A stretch of DNA of 64,000 nt from contig NZ_JAFIDA010000001.1 of NCBI RefSeq assembly GCF_017834145.1, forward strand, positions 62,001 to 126,000, written 5' to 3'. Origin of the DNA: Leucobacter exalbidus (GTDB lineage Bacteria > Actinomycetota > Actinomycetes > Actinomycetales > Microbacteriaceae). The translations under genes and the position numbers were made by a program. Within the stretch, counting starts at the first letter, position 1. Each line of letters starts with the position of its first letter. Below are positions 44,878 to 53,907 of the stretch, in pieces. The notes under the pieces are model-generated. The model was not told the origin of the DNA. It did not search any database and saw nothing but the letters and a program-made list of their open reading frames with translations.

Positions 44878-46350
44878 CTAGTGCTCGGGGAACCAGCCGG
44901 TGACGGCCGGTGTGAGGTTGTGATAAACGTGCTTCATCTCTTGGTACTCGGCAAGACCGGTCGGGCCGAGCTCACGCCCAAAGCCCGACTGCTTGAAACC
45001 GCCCCACTCCGCCTGCGGCAGGTAGGGGTGGAAATCGTTGATCCAAATGGTGCCGTGACGCAGCCGCTTGGCGATGCGCTCGCCGCGGCCGGCTTCGCTC
45101 GACCAGACGGCGCCCGCGAGACCGTAAATGGTGTCGTTGGCGATTGCGATCGCTTCGTCCTCGGTGGTGAACGTTTCGATGGTGACGACGGGGCCGAATG
45201 CCTCGTCGCGCACCACGCTCATGCCGCGCACGACCCGGTCGAGCACGGTGGGGAGGTAGTAGTAGCCGCCAGCCAGGTCGCCCTCGCCGAATGTGCCGCC
45301 GGTGCGCAGGCGCGCGCCCTCGGCGATGCCGGCCTCAACGTAGGCGTGCACCTTGTCGCGGTGGGCCGCCGAGATCAGCGTGCCGGTTTCGGCGGTGTCG
45401 TCGAACGGGCCGCCAAGCCTGATGCCCTCAGCGCGGCGCACGAACTCTTCAGTGAAGCGCTCGGCGATGCTCTCCTCGAGAATCAGGCGGGTGCCGGCCG
45501 AGCACACCTGACCCGAGTGCACGAATGCCGCGTTCAGCGCGTTGTCGAGCGCCGCATCGAAATCGGCGTCGGCAAACACGATGTTGGGGTTCTTGCCACC
45601 CAGCTCGAGGGCGATCTTCTTCACGGTGCCCGCAGCGTTCGCGGCGAGCAGCCGGCCCGTTTCGAGGCCGCCGGTGAACGAGACGAGGTCAACGTCTTCG
45701 TGCGTGGACAGCGGTCCGCCCGCCGTTGCGCCGGCACCGAGTACGAGGTTCGCGACGCCCGCGGGCAGCCCGAGGTCGTCGAGCAGCTTGATCATCAAGA
45801 TTGCGGTGTGCGGGGTGAGCTCGGCGGGCTTCAGCACGAACGAGCAGCCCGCGGCAAGCGCCGGAGCGATCTTCCAGGCGGCCTGCAGCAGCGGGTAGTT
45901 CCAGGGGGTGATCAGCGCGCAGACGCCGATGGGTTCGACCTCGATGCGACTGTTGATGTTGGGGTCGCCCGCGTCAACGATGCGACCGGTGTGCTGCCCG
46001 GCAAGCTTGCCAAAGTAGTCGAAGCAGGCGGCAATGTCATCCATATCGAGGCGGGCCTCGACCATGCGCTTGCCGGTGTCGAGGGCCTCAGCACGGGCAA
46101 ACTCTTCTTTGCGTTCGCGCAGCCCAGCGGCCACCTTCAGCAAAAAGTCGCCGCGCGCAGAAGCTGGGCTCTGTGCCCACACGCCCGCGTCGAATGAGGT
46201 GCGCGCCGCGCGAATTGCCGCGATCGTGTCTTCGGGGCCGGCCTCGTCAACCTCGGCGACAAACGTGCCGTCTGCGGGGCAGTGGATTTGCCTCGTGCCG
46301 CCGGCCGTGGCCGAGCACCAGGCTCCGTCAATGAACAGTGTTGCGGTCAT
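44878..46350 (-). CDS. betB: Betaine-aldehyde dehydrogenase
   Basis: The 490-residue ALDH oxidises betaine aldehyde to glycine betaine with NAD(P). Signatures are ALITPWNYPLLQAAWKIAP, the Glu motif LELGGKNPNIVF, the catalytic Cys in HSGQVCSAGTR and the DEAFGPVVTIETF block near the C-terminus. It is full length. It follows betT by 39 bp and precedes betA by 4 bp. The neighbouring choline importer and dehydrogenase make the substrate assignment strong. Confidence 0.93.
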   Translation of the reverse strand: MTATLFIDGAWCSATAGGTRQIHCPADGTFVAEVDEAGPEDTIAAIRAARTSFDAGVWAQSPASARGDFLLKVAAGLRERKEEFARAEALDTGKRMVEARLDMDDIAACFDYFGKLAGQHTGRIVDAGDPNINSRIEVEPIGVCALITPWNYPLLQAAWKIAPALAAGCSFVLKPAELTPHTAILMIKLLDDLGLPAGVANLVLGAGATAGGPLSTHEDVDLVSFTGGLETGRLLAANAAGTVKKIALELGGKNPNIVFADADFDAALDNALNAAFVHSGQVCSAGTRLILEESIAERFTEEFVRRAEGIRLGGPFDDTAETGTLISAAHRDKVHAYVEAGIAEGARLRTGGTFGEGDLAGGYYYLPTVLDRVVRGMSVVRDEAFGPVVTIETFTTEDEAIAIANDTIYGLAGAVWSSEAGRGERIAKRLRHGTIWINDFHPYLPQAEWGGFKQSGFGRELGPTGLAEYQEMKHVYHNLTPAVTGWFPEH

Positions 46351-46389
46351 AATGTTCTCCTGCTTTGCAAATGGGAATGATGAAGATTG

Positions 46390-48510
46390 TTAGGGGAGCG
46401 TGATGGGCGACGTGGGCGGCTCAAAATCGTCGCTCCAGTCGGTGACGACGTATTCGTTCTCACCCACCGACGCGTCGGTGCCACCCGAAGAGATGCGCAG
46501 ATATTCGAGGTGGGATTCATAGTGGCCGAGCACATCAGAGATGATCTGGTCGCTATCGAAGCCGTACACGTCGTAGCCGTGTGAACCAGTGGCCGTAAAC
46601 ACTTCAAGCCTGAAGTAATACTCAGAGGTGCCCACGCTGCGGTACGCAAAGTTGGGCAGCTCGTGTGCCACCGGGTAGATCTGGTAGGTGAAGTCTTGCT
46701 GGTCAGGGAAGCGTGCGGTGACGTGCAGCGCCTGCACGCCGAGGCCCTCGACGTCGAGGCGCTCACACTCCACCTCGACTCCCGATTTACGCAGCTCATC
46801 GGTGACATCCATGAGCGCGGGTTCGGTGACCGAATCGATGTACCGCATCACCTGCGCCTGGTGCGGGAAAGTGGTGGAGCGCCGCAGCCGCCTGCGCCAA
46901 CTGGTTTCGGCGGGGGCATACCGCAGCGGCTTCGTGGCCTCGTAGCCCTCGATGTGCTGGGCCTCGGTGCGCAACGCCCTGAAGAGCGAAATCATCACGA
47001 GGTAGAGCAACACCGACACCGGTAGCCCGATGATCAGGGTGGCCTGCTGCAGTGTCGAGACACCGCCCACGAGCAGCATGCCCAGCGTCAACAGGCCCGT
47101 GGTGATCGACCAGAAGATGCGCAGCGGCTTGCTGCCGTCTTGCTTCGGGTCGACGACGTGCGAGGTGAGGTTTGAGAGCACGAGCGCGCCCGAGTCGGCC
47201 GAGGTGACATAGAACAGCAGCCCCGTGAGCAGCGCGACCGCGATCACCACGGGGGCGGCGGGATACTGCTGCAGCAGGTCAAAGAAGGCGCGCTCGGGCA
47301 GATTCATTGCGGTGTCGGCGAACGCGGCGTTGCCGCCGAGCACAATCTCGAGGGCTGAGTTGCCGAAGATCGAGATGAAGATGGCGATGAATCCAAATGG
47401 GATGACCAGCACGCCAAAAATGAACTGGCGCAGGCTGCGGCCGCGCGAGATGCGGGCGAGGAAGAGCCCCACGAAGGGGGCCCAGGCGATCCACCACGCC
47501 CAGAAGAATAAGGTCCAGCCCTGCATCCAGTCGTCGGGGCGCTCCCACGCGAACGTGTCGAAGAGCATGCCCGAGAACCCGGTCATAAAATCGCCGACGT
47601 TCATCACGAGGCCCTCGAGCAGTCGCCTGGTTTCGCCGGTGATCAGAATCCAGACGAGCAGGGCGATCGCGAGAATCACATTCGCCTCTGAGAGCCGGCG
47701 AATTCCCTTCTCGACGCCCGAGACGGTCGAGAGGGTGGCCATTACAACGGCGAGCACGATGAGCGAGATCTGCGCGGCCACCCCGTCGGGGGTGCCAAAG
47801 AGCACGTGCATGCCGTAGCTCAGCTGCACCACGCCGATGCCGAGCGTGGTCGCGATGCCAAACACGGTGCCGAGCACCGCGAGGATGTCGATGGTGTGGC
47901 CGCCCCAGCCCTCGACGCGCTTGCCAAACAGCGGGGTGAGCAGCGAGCGAATGTTCAGCGGCAGGTTGCGGCGGTACGCGAAGTAGGCGAACGCGCCGCC
48001 CATGAGTGCATACATCGCCCAGCCGACGGGGCCGTAGTGGAAGAAGGTCCACACAATCGCTTGCCGGGCCGCTTCGATGGTGCCGCCGTCCCCCGAGGGC
48101 GGCCCAACGTACTGTGCCACCGGCTCTGACACGGAGAAAAACATGAGGTCGATGCCGATGCCCGCGGCAAACAGCATGGATGCCCAGGTGAACATGCTGA
48201 ACTGCGGCTTGGCATGATCTGGGCCGAGTTTCGTGCGGCCGGCGGGTGAGAAGGCGAGGCCGATCACGAAGATGAGCACGAGGCCTGCGGTCAGTACGTA
48301 GTACCAGCCGAAGTTTTCAGCGGTCCACGCCACCAACGTGTTGATGACGCTGTCGGCTTGGTCGCGGGCCAAAATGGCCCACAGCGCAATGGCGAGAATC
48401 ACGGCTGCCGAGCCAATGAGCACCGGCCACCGTGGCGCCGGCGATTTCAGGGATAAAGCTCCTATGTCGGGTTCTGCGTCTTTGGGGGTCGGTTCAGCTG
48501 CGACAGACAA
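46390..48510 (-). CDS. betT: Choline transporter BetT (BCCT family)
   Basis: The 706-residue carrier has about 12 TM helices and the BCCT signature FAAGIGIDLMFFSVSEPVAQY, plus the substrate-site stretch WTLFFWAWWIAWAPFVGLFLARISRGR. A soluble C-terminal domain of about 170 residues, with RYIDSVTEPALMDV and DFTYQIYPVAHELPNF, is that of the long BetT subgroup. That domain tunes activity to osmotic stress. Starts at TTG 48510 with AAGGA upstream. It leads the betT-betB-betA operon, giving osmoprotection by converting imported choline to glycine betaine. Confidence 0.93.
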   Translation of the reverse strand: MSVAAEPTPKDAEPDIGALSLKSPAPRWPVLIGSAAVILAIALWAILARDQADSVINTLVAWTAENFGWYYVLTAGLVLIFVIGLAFSPAGRTKLGPDHAKPQFSMFTWASMLFAAGIGIDLMFFSVSEPVAQYVGPPSGDGGTIEAARQAIVWTFFHYGPVGWAMYALMGGAFAYFAYRRNLPLNIRSLLTPLFGKRVEGWGGHTIDILAVLGTVFGIATTLGIGVVQLSYGMHVLFGTPDGVAAQISLIVLAVVMATLSTVSGVEKGIRRLSEANVILAIALLVWILITGETRRLLEGLVMNVGDFMTGFSGMLFDTFAWERPDDWMQGWTLFFWAWWIAWAPFVGLFLARISRGRSLRQFIFGVLVIPFGFIAIFISIFGNSALEIVLGGNAAFADTAMNLPERAFFDLLQQYPAAPVVIAVALLTGLLFYVTSADSGALVLSNLTSHVVDPKQDGSKPLRIFWSITTGLLTLGMLLVGGVSTLQQATLIIGLPVSVLLYLVMISLFRALRTEAQHIEGYEATKPLRYAPAETSWRRRLRRSTTFPHQAQVMRYIDSVTEPALMDVTDELRKSGVEVECERLDVEGLGVQALHVTARFPDQQDFTYQIYPVAHELPNFAYRSVGTSEYYFRLEVFTATGSHGYDVYGFDSDQIISDVLGHYESHLEYLRISSGGTDASVGENEYVVTDWSDDFEPPTSPITLP

Positions 48511-48721
48511 TAGCTTCGTTCCTTCGTTGGAGACGGAAGTGCCAGCGAGTCACCCCGGCGGCTCGTAACCATTCGAGCCTAACAACTGTCGAAAAAGCGC
48601 GGTAGGGCTGATCATGCTGGGGGCCACGGCCTCATTGGCGACGCGCCGGGGCCGGATCCCGGGAGTTTCAGCTGACGCAACAGTGCCGCGGGTGCCCAGA
48701 AATTCTGCCAGCGAAAGCGGC

Positions 48722-49933
48722 CTATTTTGCGCTATTTTTTGTCGCCCACAGCAGCGCGAGTAGCGTGAGGCACAGCGCCGAGATCGCAAGAGCTGCGACC
48801 ATCACCGCCAACCCGAGGCTTCCGGAGGTGGCGATGGCACCGACCCCGATCGCGGTGACGGCCTGCAACGCGTACGCCACGAGGTAGAGCAGCGACAGTG
48901 TTGACCCGCGATGGTGTATGGGGGCGACCCGATTGATGAGCCCGAGGCCGCCGGTGAACGCGAAGGAATACGCGGTGCCGCCGACTAGGCACCAGAGGAT
49001 GAAGAGGGGCGCTGATCCGGCGCTGCTTGCTGCCCACATCAGCCCCAGGCTCAGCAGAGTCAAGAGGCCGCCGAGCCACACGCACACCCGGGGTGAGACG
49101 CGCGCTAAGAACAGCGCGGTGACGCCGATCGCCGCCGCAGATAGGGCGAGGAGTGCGCCCACGACGGCGCTGTTGTCGGTGCGCGCGAACTGGGTGATCA
49201 TGTGCGCGCCGAGTGAAAGGAAAATCGCGCCCACGCAGTAGGCGAGCGACACCGAGAAGGTGGCGACCACGAAGGGGAGCCTGATGCCCGCCGGCACGCT
49301 GGGGGATTGGGGGCGCCAGCGGCTGGCGTGCGCGGGGCGATCGTCGCGGGTGAGTGCGAGCGTCGTGATTGAGGCGAGGGAGAGCCCGAGCAGCACCACG
49401 TAGCTCCACAGCAGCGGGAGCGGGGTGACCTCGGCGAGGAGGCCGCTGAGCGCGAGGGCGATGGTGAGGCCCGTCGCGGTGGCGACCGTGGCCATCGAGC
49501 TTGCGAAGCGGGGATTGATGCGGGGGTTGTTCTCGAGCAGGGAAGCCGTGGCCGCGCCCATGGCGAGGCCCGCCCCGGCACCCTGCAGCGCCCGGCCAAT
49601 GAACAGGAACGAGACGTTGGGGGCGATGGCAAACAGCACCGCCGAGGCCGCGATGAGGGCGACGCCCCAGATCATGACGCGGCGTCGGCCAATCTGATCG
49701 GAGAGGTTGCCGATGAGCGGCAGCACCAGCAGTAGTGCCAGCTGATAGGTGGCAAACACCGTGGTGACGGTGAGCGGAGTGAGTGCCCACTGCTCGGCAT
49801 AGATCGGGTACAGCACGCTGGGCGCACCAGATGACCACAGCACGAGCGCGAGCACCAGGGCGGCGGCCCAGAAGCTGCCGCGCCGGCCGAGGCGCCACCG
49901 GCCGGGCTGCGTGCCCGGCGTTACCTGGTTCAC
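48722..49933 (-). CDS. MFS transporter (drug-efflux-like, 12 TM)
   Basis: The 403-residue product has about 12 TM helices with motif A as GNLSDQIGRRRVMIW and helix-4 FIGRALQGAGAGLAMGAATAS. This is typical of Bcr/CflA- and EmrD-like exporters. GTG 49933 overlaps the stop of the thioesterase gene (GTGA), so the two are co-translated. The pair may serve disposal of an acyl or aromatic compound; that link is inference. Confidence 0.87.
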   Translation of the reverse strand: MNQVTPGTQPGRWRLGRRGSFWAAALVLALVLWSSGAPSVLYPIYAEQWALTPLTVTTVFATYQLALLLVLPLIGNLSDQIGRRRVMIWGVALIAASAVLFAIAPNVSFLFIGRALQGAGAGLAMGAATASLLENNPRINPRFASSMATVATATGLTIALALSGLLAEVTPLPLLWSYVVLLGLSLASITTLALTRDDRPAHASRWRPQSPSVPAGIRLPFVVATFSVSLAYCVGAIFLSLGAHMITQFARTDNSAVVGALLALSAAAIGVTALFLARVSPRVCVWLGGLLTLLSLGLMWAASSAGSAPLFILWCLVGGTAYSFAFTGGLGLINRVAPIHHRGSTLSLLYLVAYALQAVTAIGVGAIATSGSLGLAVMVAALAISALCLTLLALLWATKNSAK

Positions 49934-50451
49934 GGGGTGGGCGCTGCGGGAATGACGAGGCAGGTGCTCGTGGCGGTTGCGAGCACGCGCCCCGAGCTAT
50001 CGCGAATATCGGCCTCGGCAAATGCCGCGTTTCTGCCCGGTTTCGTGACCCAGCCGTGCGCGGTCACGACGCCGGTATCGGCGGTGATCGGGCGCAGAAA
50101 CGAGACCTTGAGCTCGAGCGTGGTGAACCCGACGCCCGCGGGCAGGGTGCTGTGCACCGCGCAGCCACAGGCCGAATCGAGCAGGGTAGCGAAGAAGCCA
50201 CCGTGCACCGAACCGATGAGGTTGTAGTGCGACTCATCGGGGTGGGCCGTCATCACGACATCACCCACGGCGACCGAAACGAAATCCATGTCGATGTGAC
50301 GACTCATCGGCGGGGGCGGGGTATCGCCCGAGAGCAGCGAGCGCAGCTGATCGATACCGGTTTTCTCGAACAGCTTCGCTTTATCAACCTCGGGGCGGTG
50401 GTACTGCAGTGTGCGCGAACCGAGAGCGGAAGTGTCTGACGACGATGTCAA
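49930..50451 (-). CDS. PaaI-family hotdog-fold thioesterase
   Basis: The 173-residue product is a PaaI/YdiI-type acyl-CoA thioesterase: HYNLIGSVHGGFFATLLDSACGCAVHSTLP contains the HGG helix start and the acidic catalytic Asp, followed by TTLELKVSFLRPIT and GRVLATATSTCLV. It hydrolyses aromatic or medium acyl-CoA. TTG 50451 has AAGGA 6 nt upstream. It is divergent from the tautomerase gene and coupled to the MFS gene. Confidence 0.9.
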   Translation of the reverse strand: MTSSSDTSALGSRTLQYHRPEVDKAKLFEKTGIDQLRSLLSGDTPPPPMSRHIDMDFVSVAVGDVVMTAHPDESHYNLIGSVHGGFFATLLDSACGCAVHSTLPAGVGFTTLELKVSFLRPITADTGVVTAHGWVTKPGRNAAFAEADIRDSSGRVLATATSTCLVIPAAPTP

Positions 50452-50607
50452 TCGAGTTCCTTAGATGCAGATGACCAGACGGTGCAGGGGCCAGATTACC
50501 CATGGTGAGTCCACACTACCGATGCTAAGTTTGTTTAAGCAACCCAGCTGGGTTGTGTGAGCTTGCGCATAGTGCGTGCGGCAAGCGTGTGAAAGGAACC
50601 CGCGACG

Positions 50608-51003
50608 ATGCCGGTATTTCAAGTACATCTGCCCGAGCAGCAATTCTCGGGGGAGCGCAAACGGGCGCTCGCGCGGGCGCTGCCCGAAGCCTTGCACGAG
50701 GCCCTCGGTATTCCCGCGGCCGACCAGTTTGTCGCGCTCACCACACACGGGCCCGACGAACTCTTTCTCGATCCGGGGTATATGGGGATGCAGCGCAGCG
50801 AGCGCGCGATCATCATCACCGTGCTGTTCACCGCAGAGCGCCCGCTCGCCGACAAGAGAAAGCTGGTCGCCGTGATCTGCCGTAATGCAGCTGACGCCTT
50901 AGGTATTGAACCCGATGACGTGTTCATCGCCCTCATGCCGGTGCCCAAAGAGAACTTCTCCTTTGGCAGGGGCGAGCTGCAGCTCGCGAGCGAGAGTAAC
51001 TAA
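50608..51003 (+). CDS. Tautomerase-superfamily protein
   Basis: The 131-residue product starts MPVFQVHLPEQQFSGERK, so Pro would be N-terminal after Met removal, the catalytic base of the 4-oxalocrotonate tautomerase superfamily. SERAIIITVLFTAERPLADK and IEPDDVFIALMPVPKENFSFGRGE repeat the beta-alpha-beta pattern and mark a two-unit (MSAD/MIF-size) member. Substrate unknown. It is followed 4 bp later by an HxlR gene and sits in a cluster with a quinone oxidoreductase, suggesting aromatic or electrophile metabolism. Confidence 0.87.
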   Translation: MPVFQVHLPEQQFSGERKRALARALPEALHEALGIPAADQFVALTTHGPDELFLDPGYMGMQRSERAIIITVLFTAERPLADKRKLVAVICRNAADALGIEPDDVFIALMPVPKENFSFGRGELQLASESN

Positions 51004-51007
51004 AGCC

Positions 51008-51478
51008 ATGCCGCGCAAATCACCGTTTCTGGCCGAAGCCCTCGAAAACCGCTGCGGCATTGTGCGGTCGCTGGGTGTGTTGACCGACGCCTGGAGCTTT
51101 CTGCTGGTGCGCGAGGCGCTGCTCGGGCGACGCACCTTCGCCGAGTTTCGTGAGTCACTGGGCATCGCGAGCGACGTGCTCACCGCCCGGCTAGCTGCCC
51201 TCGTTGAGCAGGGCGTCTTCGAACGCGTCCCGTACCAAGCGCCCGGGCACCGCGCACGCGAGGCCTACGAGCTCACGGCCGAGGGCGAAGGCCTCAAGGT
51301 CGTGCTCGTGGCCATGCAGCAGTGGGGCGAAGCGAACGTACCGGTCGAACAGCCCGGATCGGTGCTGCCCCGCACCCGCAGCCGGGCCGCGCGGGTGCGC
51401 GCCGTACTCATTGACGAGCACGGCGACGTCGTTGAGAACACCGACGTCGCCCTCGTGCGGGCCGCTACCGCAGCGTGA
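51008..51478 (+). CDS. HxlR-family transcriptional regulator
   Basis: The 156-residue product has the HxlR winged helix: SLGVLTDAWSFLLVREAL, RTFAEFRESLGIASDVLTARLAALVEQGVF and the wing REAYELTAEGEGLKVVL. Its C-terminal 50 residues are a short basic tail. ATG 51008 lies 4 bp after the tautomerase stop. It overlaps the end of the convergent oxidoreductase by 14 bp and probably regulates that gene and its own operon. Confidence 0.9.
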   Translation: MPRKSPFLAEALENRCGIVRSLGVLTDAWSFLLVREALLGRRTFAEFRESLGIASDVLTARLAALVEQGVFERVPYQAPGHRAREAYELTAEGEGLKVVLVAMQQWGEANVPVEQPGSVLPRTRSRAARVRAVLIDEHGDVVENTDVALVRAATAA

Positions 51479-52460
51479 TCACCGACTTGCCGCGAAACCC
51501 ACCCGCGGCAAGCTCAGCCAACGCCTGCGGGGTATCAGCAAACGGTGCGGTGCGCTCCACAATGGGGCGCAGCTTGCCCGCCTCCACGAGCGCCGTGATT
51601 TCACGCAGCTGCTCACCGCTCGCGCGCATAAACAAAAACTCGTAGGTGACGCCGAGCTTCTTCGCCTGCGCACGCACACCACGACTCATCGCCCCCAGAA
51701 TGAGGCGCACCGGCGCGCCCAAACCCTGCGCCCGGGCAAATGCGGGCGTTGGCGGGCCCGAAATGCCCACCGCGATGCCGCCCGGCCGCAACACGCGCAG
51801 CGACTTCTCGAGGTTCTTGCCACCCAAGCTGTCGAGCACGAAATCGTACTCCGAAAGCTCCTGCTCGAAATCCTGTGCGCGGTAATCGATCACGATGTCA
51901 GCGCCCAGGCTGCGCACGAAATCGGCGTTGGCGGCGCTCGCCGTCGTGGCGACGGTGGCACCCAGCACCTTGGCGAGCTGAATCGCGACTGACCCAACTC
52001 CGCCGGCCCCCGCGTGAATGAGCACGCGCTGGCCGGGCTGCACCTTGCCGATTTCGACGAGGGCCTGCCACGCGGTCAGCGTGACGAGCGGCAGGGCGGC
52101 TGCCTCGATCGTGCTGATCGATGCGGGCTTGGGGGCGAGGTCTGCGGCATCGACGGCGATGCGTTCGGCAAATGTGCCGATGCGGTGGTCGCGCGGGCGC
52201 CCGTACACCTCGTCTCCCGGGGCAAATTCGGTGACCCCAGCGCCGACGCGCAGCACGGTGCCCGCGAGATCGTGGCCCAGTGTGAGGGGGAGCGCGTAGG
52301 GGAGGATGGCCTTGAATTCACCCGACTGAATCTTGTTATCGAGCTGGTTGAGCCCCGCGGCAGCCACCTCGACGAGCACATCGAGGTCGCCGACCGTGGG
52401 CTCGGCGACCTCAGTCTCGTGGAGATCACCCTTGTAGGCGTCGATGGTGAATGCGCGCAT
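51465..52460 (-). CDS. NADP-dependent zinc-free alcohol dehydrogenase/quinone oxidoreductase
   Basis: The 331-residue MDR-family enzyme has a GroES-like N-domain (LGHDLAGTVLRVGAGVTEFAPGDEVYG) and an NADP-binding motif VLIHAGAGGVGSVAIQLAK. It lacks the zinc-ligand pattern GHE/GHD-C typical of classical ADHs, so it is of the quinone oxidoreductase type. It would reduce quinones or alpha,beta-unsaturated carbonyls. ATG 52460 with AGAGGA upstream. A 16-bp palindrome lies about 50 bp upstream, and the HxlR regulator is the converging neighbour. Confidence 0.9.
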   Translation of the reverse strand: MRAFTIDAYKGDLHETEVAEPTVGDLDVLVEVAAAGLNQLDNKIQSGEFKAILPYALPLTLGHDLAGTVLRVGAGVTEFAPGDEVYGRPRDHRIGTFAERIAVDAADLAPKPASISTIEAAALPLVTLTAWQALVEIGKVQPGQRVLIHAGAGGVGSVAIQLAKVLGATVATTASAANADFVRSLGADIVIDYRAQDFEQELSEYDFVLDSLGGKNLEKSLRVLRPGGIAVGISGPPTPAFARAQGLGAPVRLILGAMSRGVRAQAKKLGVTYEFLFMRASGEQLREITALVEAGKLRPIVERTAPFADTPQALAELAAGGFRGKSVITLR

Positions 52461-52503
52461 GATGGTTCCTCTGCGGTAAATGACTCGCAGCAAGCCGCGA
52501 CTG

Positions 52504-52519
52504 TACTCATTTATGAGTA
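52504..52519. promoter_or_regulatory. Probable HxlR operator upstream of the oxidoreductase
   Basis: TACTCAT-TT-ATGAGTA, a 7-bp inverted repeat in A/T-rich sequence otherwise rare here, lies 44-59 bp upstream of the oxidoreductase start. A related ATAGTCATAAAT follows. Which regulator binds is inference. Confidence 0.6.
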
Positions 52520-52543
52520 TAGTCATAAATTGTGACAGCGGGG

Positions 52544-52996
52544 CTATTTATCAAACGGCGGCGTGACAGCCTCGCAGGTCACCTCTTCGCCGGGGCCTCC
52601 CGTCTCGGCGGCGATCTCACGCTCGCCATCGAGCAGAATGCGGCAGTGCGCCGTGACCGTGGCCGGGGGAGTCGCACTGACAGAAACCTTTGCCCCGGTG
52701 AGCGCAAGCGTGTCGGTCTGCCAGCTGGCGGTGTCTTCGGCCGCTGTCGGCTGCGCCAGGGCCTCGTCGAGGGTGACGGGCGCGACCTCGACCGCGCGGG
52801 TTTCTTGATCGAGATAGGTCACCTGCTGCAGCGGAGTTGCTGCCTCAGTGTCGGTGCTGACCTCGTAGGTCACCGCCCAGGCATCGGCGCTGGTCTTCTG
52901 AATATCTTCAATAAAGGCGCACCCGGTCAGCGCCAGCAGAGCGAGGCCACCGGTCACGACAGATGCGGCCAAACGAAGATGTGTGTTCTGGTTCAT
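52544..52996 (-). CDS. Secreted lipoprotein of unknown function
   Basis: The 150-residue product has a clear lipoprotein signal (MNQNTHLRLAASVVTGGLAL, then LALTGC with Cys26). The mature part is Thr/Ala/Glu-rich with two cysteines (AHCRILLDGE and EVTCEAV) that could pair. No family is recognised. ATG 52996 has GGAGAG upstream. Alone between the oxidoreductase promoter region and the hydrolase gene. Confidence 0.75.
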   Translation of the reverse strand: MNQNTHLRLAASVVTGGLALLALTGCAFIEDIQKTSADAWAVTYEVSTDTEAATPLQQVTYLDQETRAVEVAPVTLDEALAQPTAAEDTASWQTDTLALTGAKVSVSATPPATVTAHCRILLDGEREIAAETGGPGEEVTCEAVTPPFDK

Positions 52997-53069
52997 GCTC
53001 TCCAGCATGCTCGCATTGGGAAGGATCCGGATCGTGCTGCGGTACCGGGCCGTGGAACCTGGGTACGAT

Positions 53070-53834
53070 TCATGCCCCGGCGGCCGTGGCGCCCTCAGCA
53101 CCCTCGGCGCGAGCGGCGGTCTTGGCGAGAGTAGCGGCGAGATCCACGGGCCTGCTCCACATCGGCCAGTGCCCGGTAGGGAGATCCACATAGTTGAGAC
53201 GAGTGAGCGTCGCGGTCTCGGCCATCATTGGGTGCCCCTCCCTCGTCATCTGTTCGAGTACCTGGGCCGGAAACGAACAGGCGATGATCGTGGAGGGCAC
53301 GTGCCGACGCAGCGGATTATGTAGGGACACTGATTCGCGCATGATGCCTGCCGGCTGGGGGACCGCTCGCTGCCTGAATGTCTCGAGGTCTGCTTCGCTG
53401 AGCCCGTCGAGACTTGCGGCGAGCTCATCGAATGGCGGCAGCGCTACCTCGTGCAGCTCGGGGTCCAGCGAACCATCAAAGGCAGAGCCGTCGGCCACAG
53501 GCCCGCTGTCGACGTAGATGATGCGTGCGACCGCAGCGGGATGCCGGTCGAGTAGCAGCGAAGCCGGGGCGCCCGCACCGCTGTGCACCACGAGCGTCAC
53601 TTCGGTGCCGTGTGCGTCAGCGGCGTTGACTGCCGTGAGTAGCGCTGCGGCCTGATCATCGAGGGTGCGGGTGGTGCGCTGCCGATCGAGCGGGTCGAGG
53701 CCGGGAAGAGTGACGGTGGTGACGTGATGCCCGAGGCACCGTAGCTCGCTGGCGACGGCATCCCAGGCCCAGCCGCCAAGCCAATACCCGGGAACCAGCA
53801 CGAACGAGGTGAGAGCTGAGGAATGTTTCTGCAT
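53070..53834 (-). CDS. Alpha/beta-fold hydrolase
   Basis: The 254-residue protein has the oxyanion-type FVLVPGYWLGGWAW near the start and the nucleophile elbow VVHSGAGAPAS (Ser in H-S-G-A-G). A late GHWPMW carries the catalytic His. The set matches small esterase/MhpC-like hydrolases. Substrate unknown. It is divergent from the WYL regulator at 53908, and the operator palindrome between them suggests it is the regulated gene. Confidence 0.88.
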   Translation of the reverse strand: MQKHSSALTSFVLVPGYWLGGWAWDAVASELRCLGHHVTTVTLPGLDPLDRQRTTRTLDDQAAALLTAVNAADAHGTEVTLVVHSGAGAPASLLLDRHPAAVARIIYVDSGPVADGSAFDGSLDPELHEVALPPFDELAASLDGLSEADLETFRQRAVPQPAGIMRESVSLHNPLRRHVPSTIIACSFPAQVLEQMTREGHPMMAETATLTRLNYVDLPTGHWPMWSRPVDLAATLAKTAARAEGAEGATAAGA

Positions 53835-53883
53835 AGGTCCATAGTGGAGTGGGAGGTGGACAGCCCTATGTCACTAATCGCTT

Positions 53884-53902
53884 CACTATTTCTGAGATAG
53901 TG
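53884..53902. promoter_or_regulatory. Operator palindrome between hydrolase and WYL regulator
   Basis: Inverted repeat CACTAT-n7-ATAGTG lies in the 73-bp divergent promoter region immediately before the regulator start. Typical place for an autorepressor site. Confidence 0.6.
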
Positions 53903-53907
53903 GGCAT

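Noticed and set aside
44881-46197. 438-residue plus-strand frame opposite betB
   Set aside because: High-GC third-position shadow with no family features, no ribosome site; betB on the other strand is certain.
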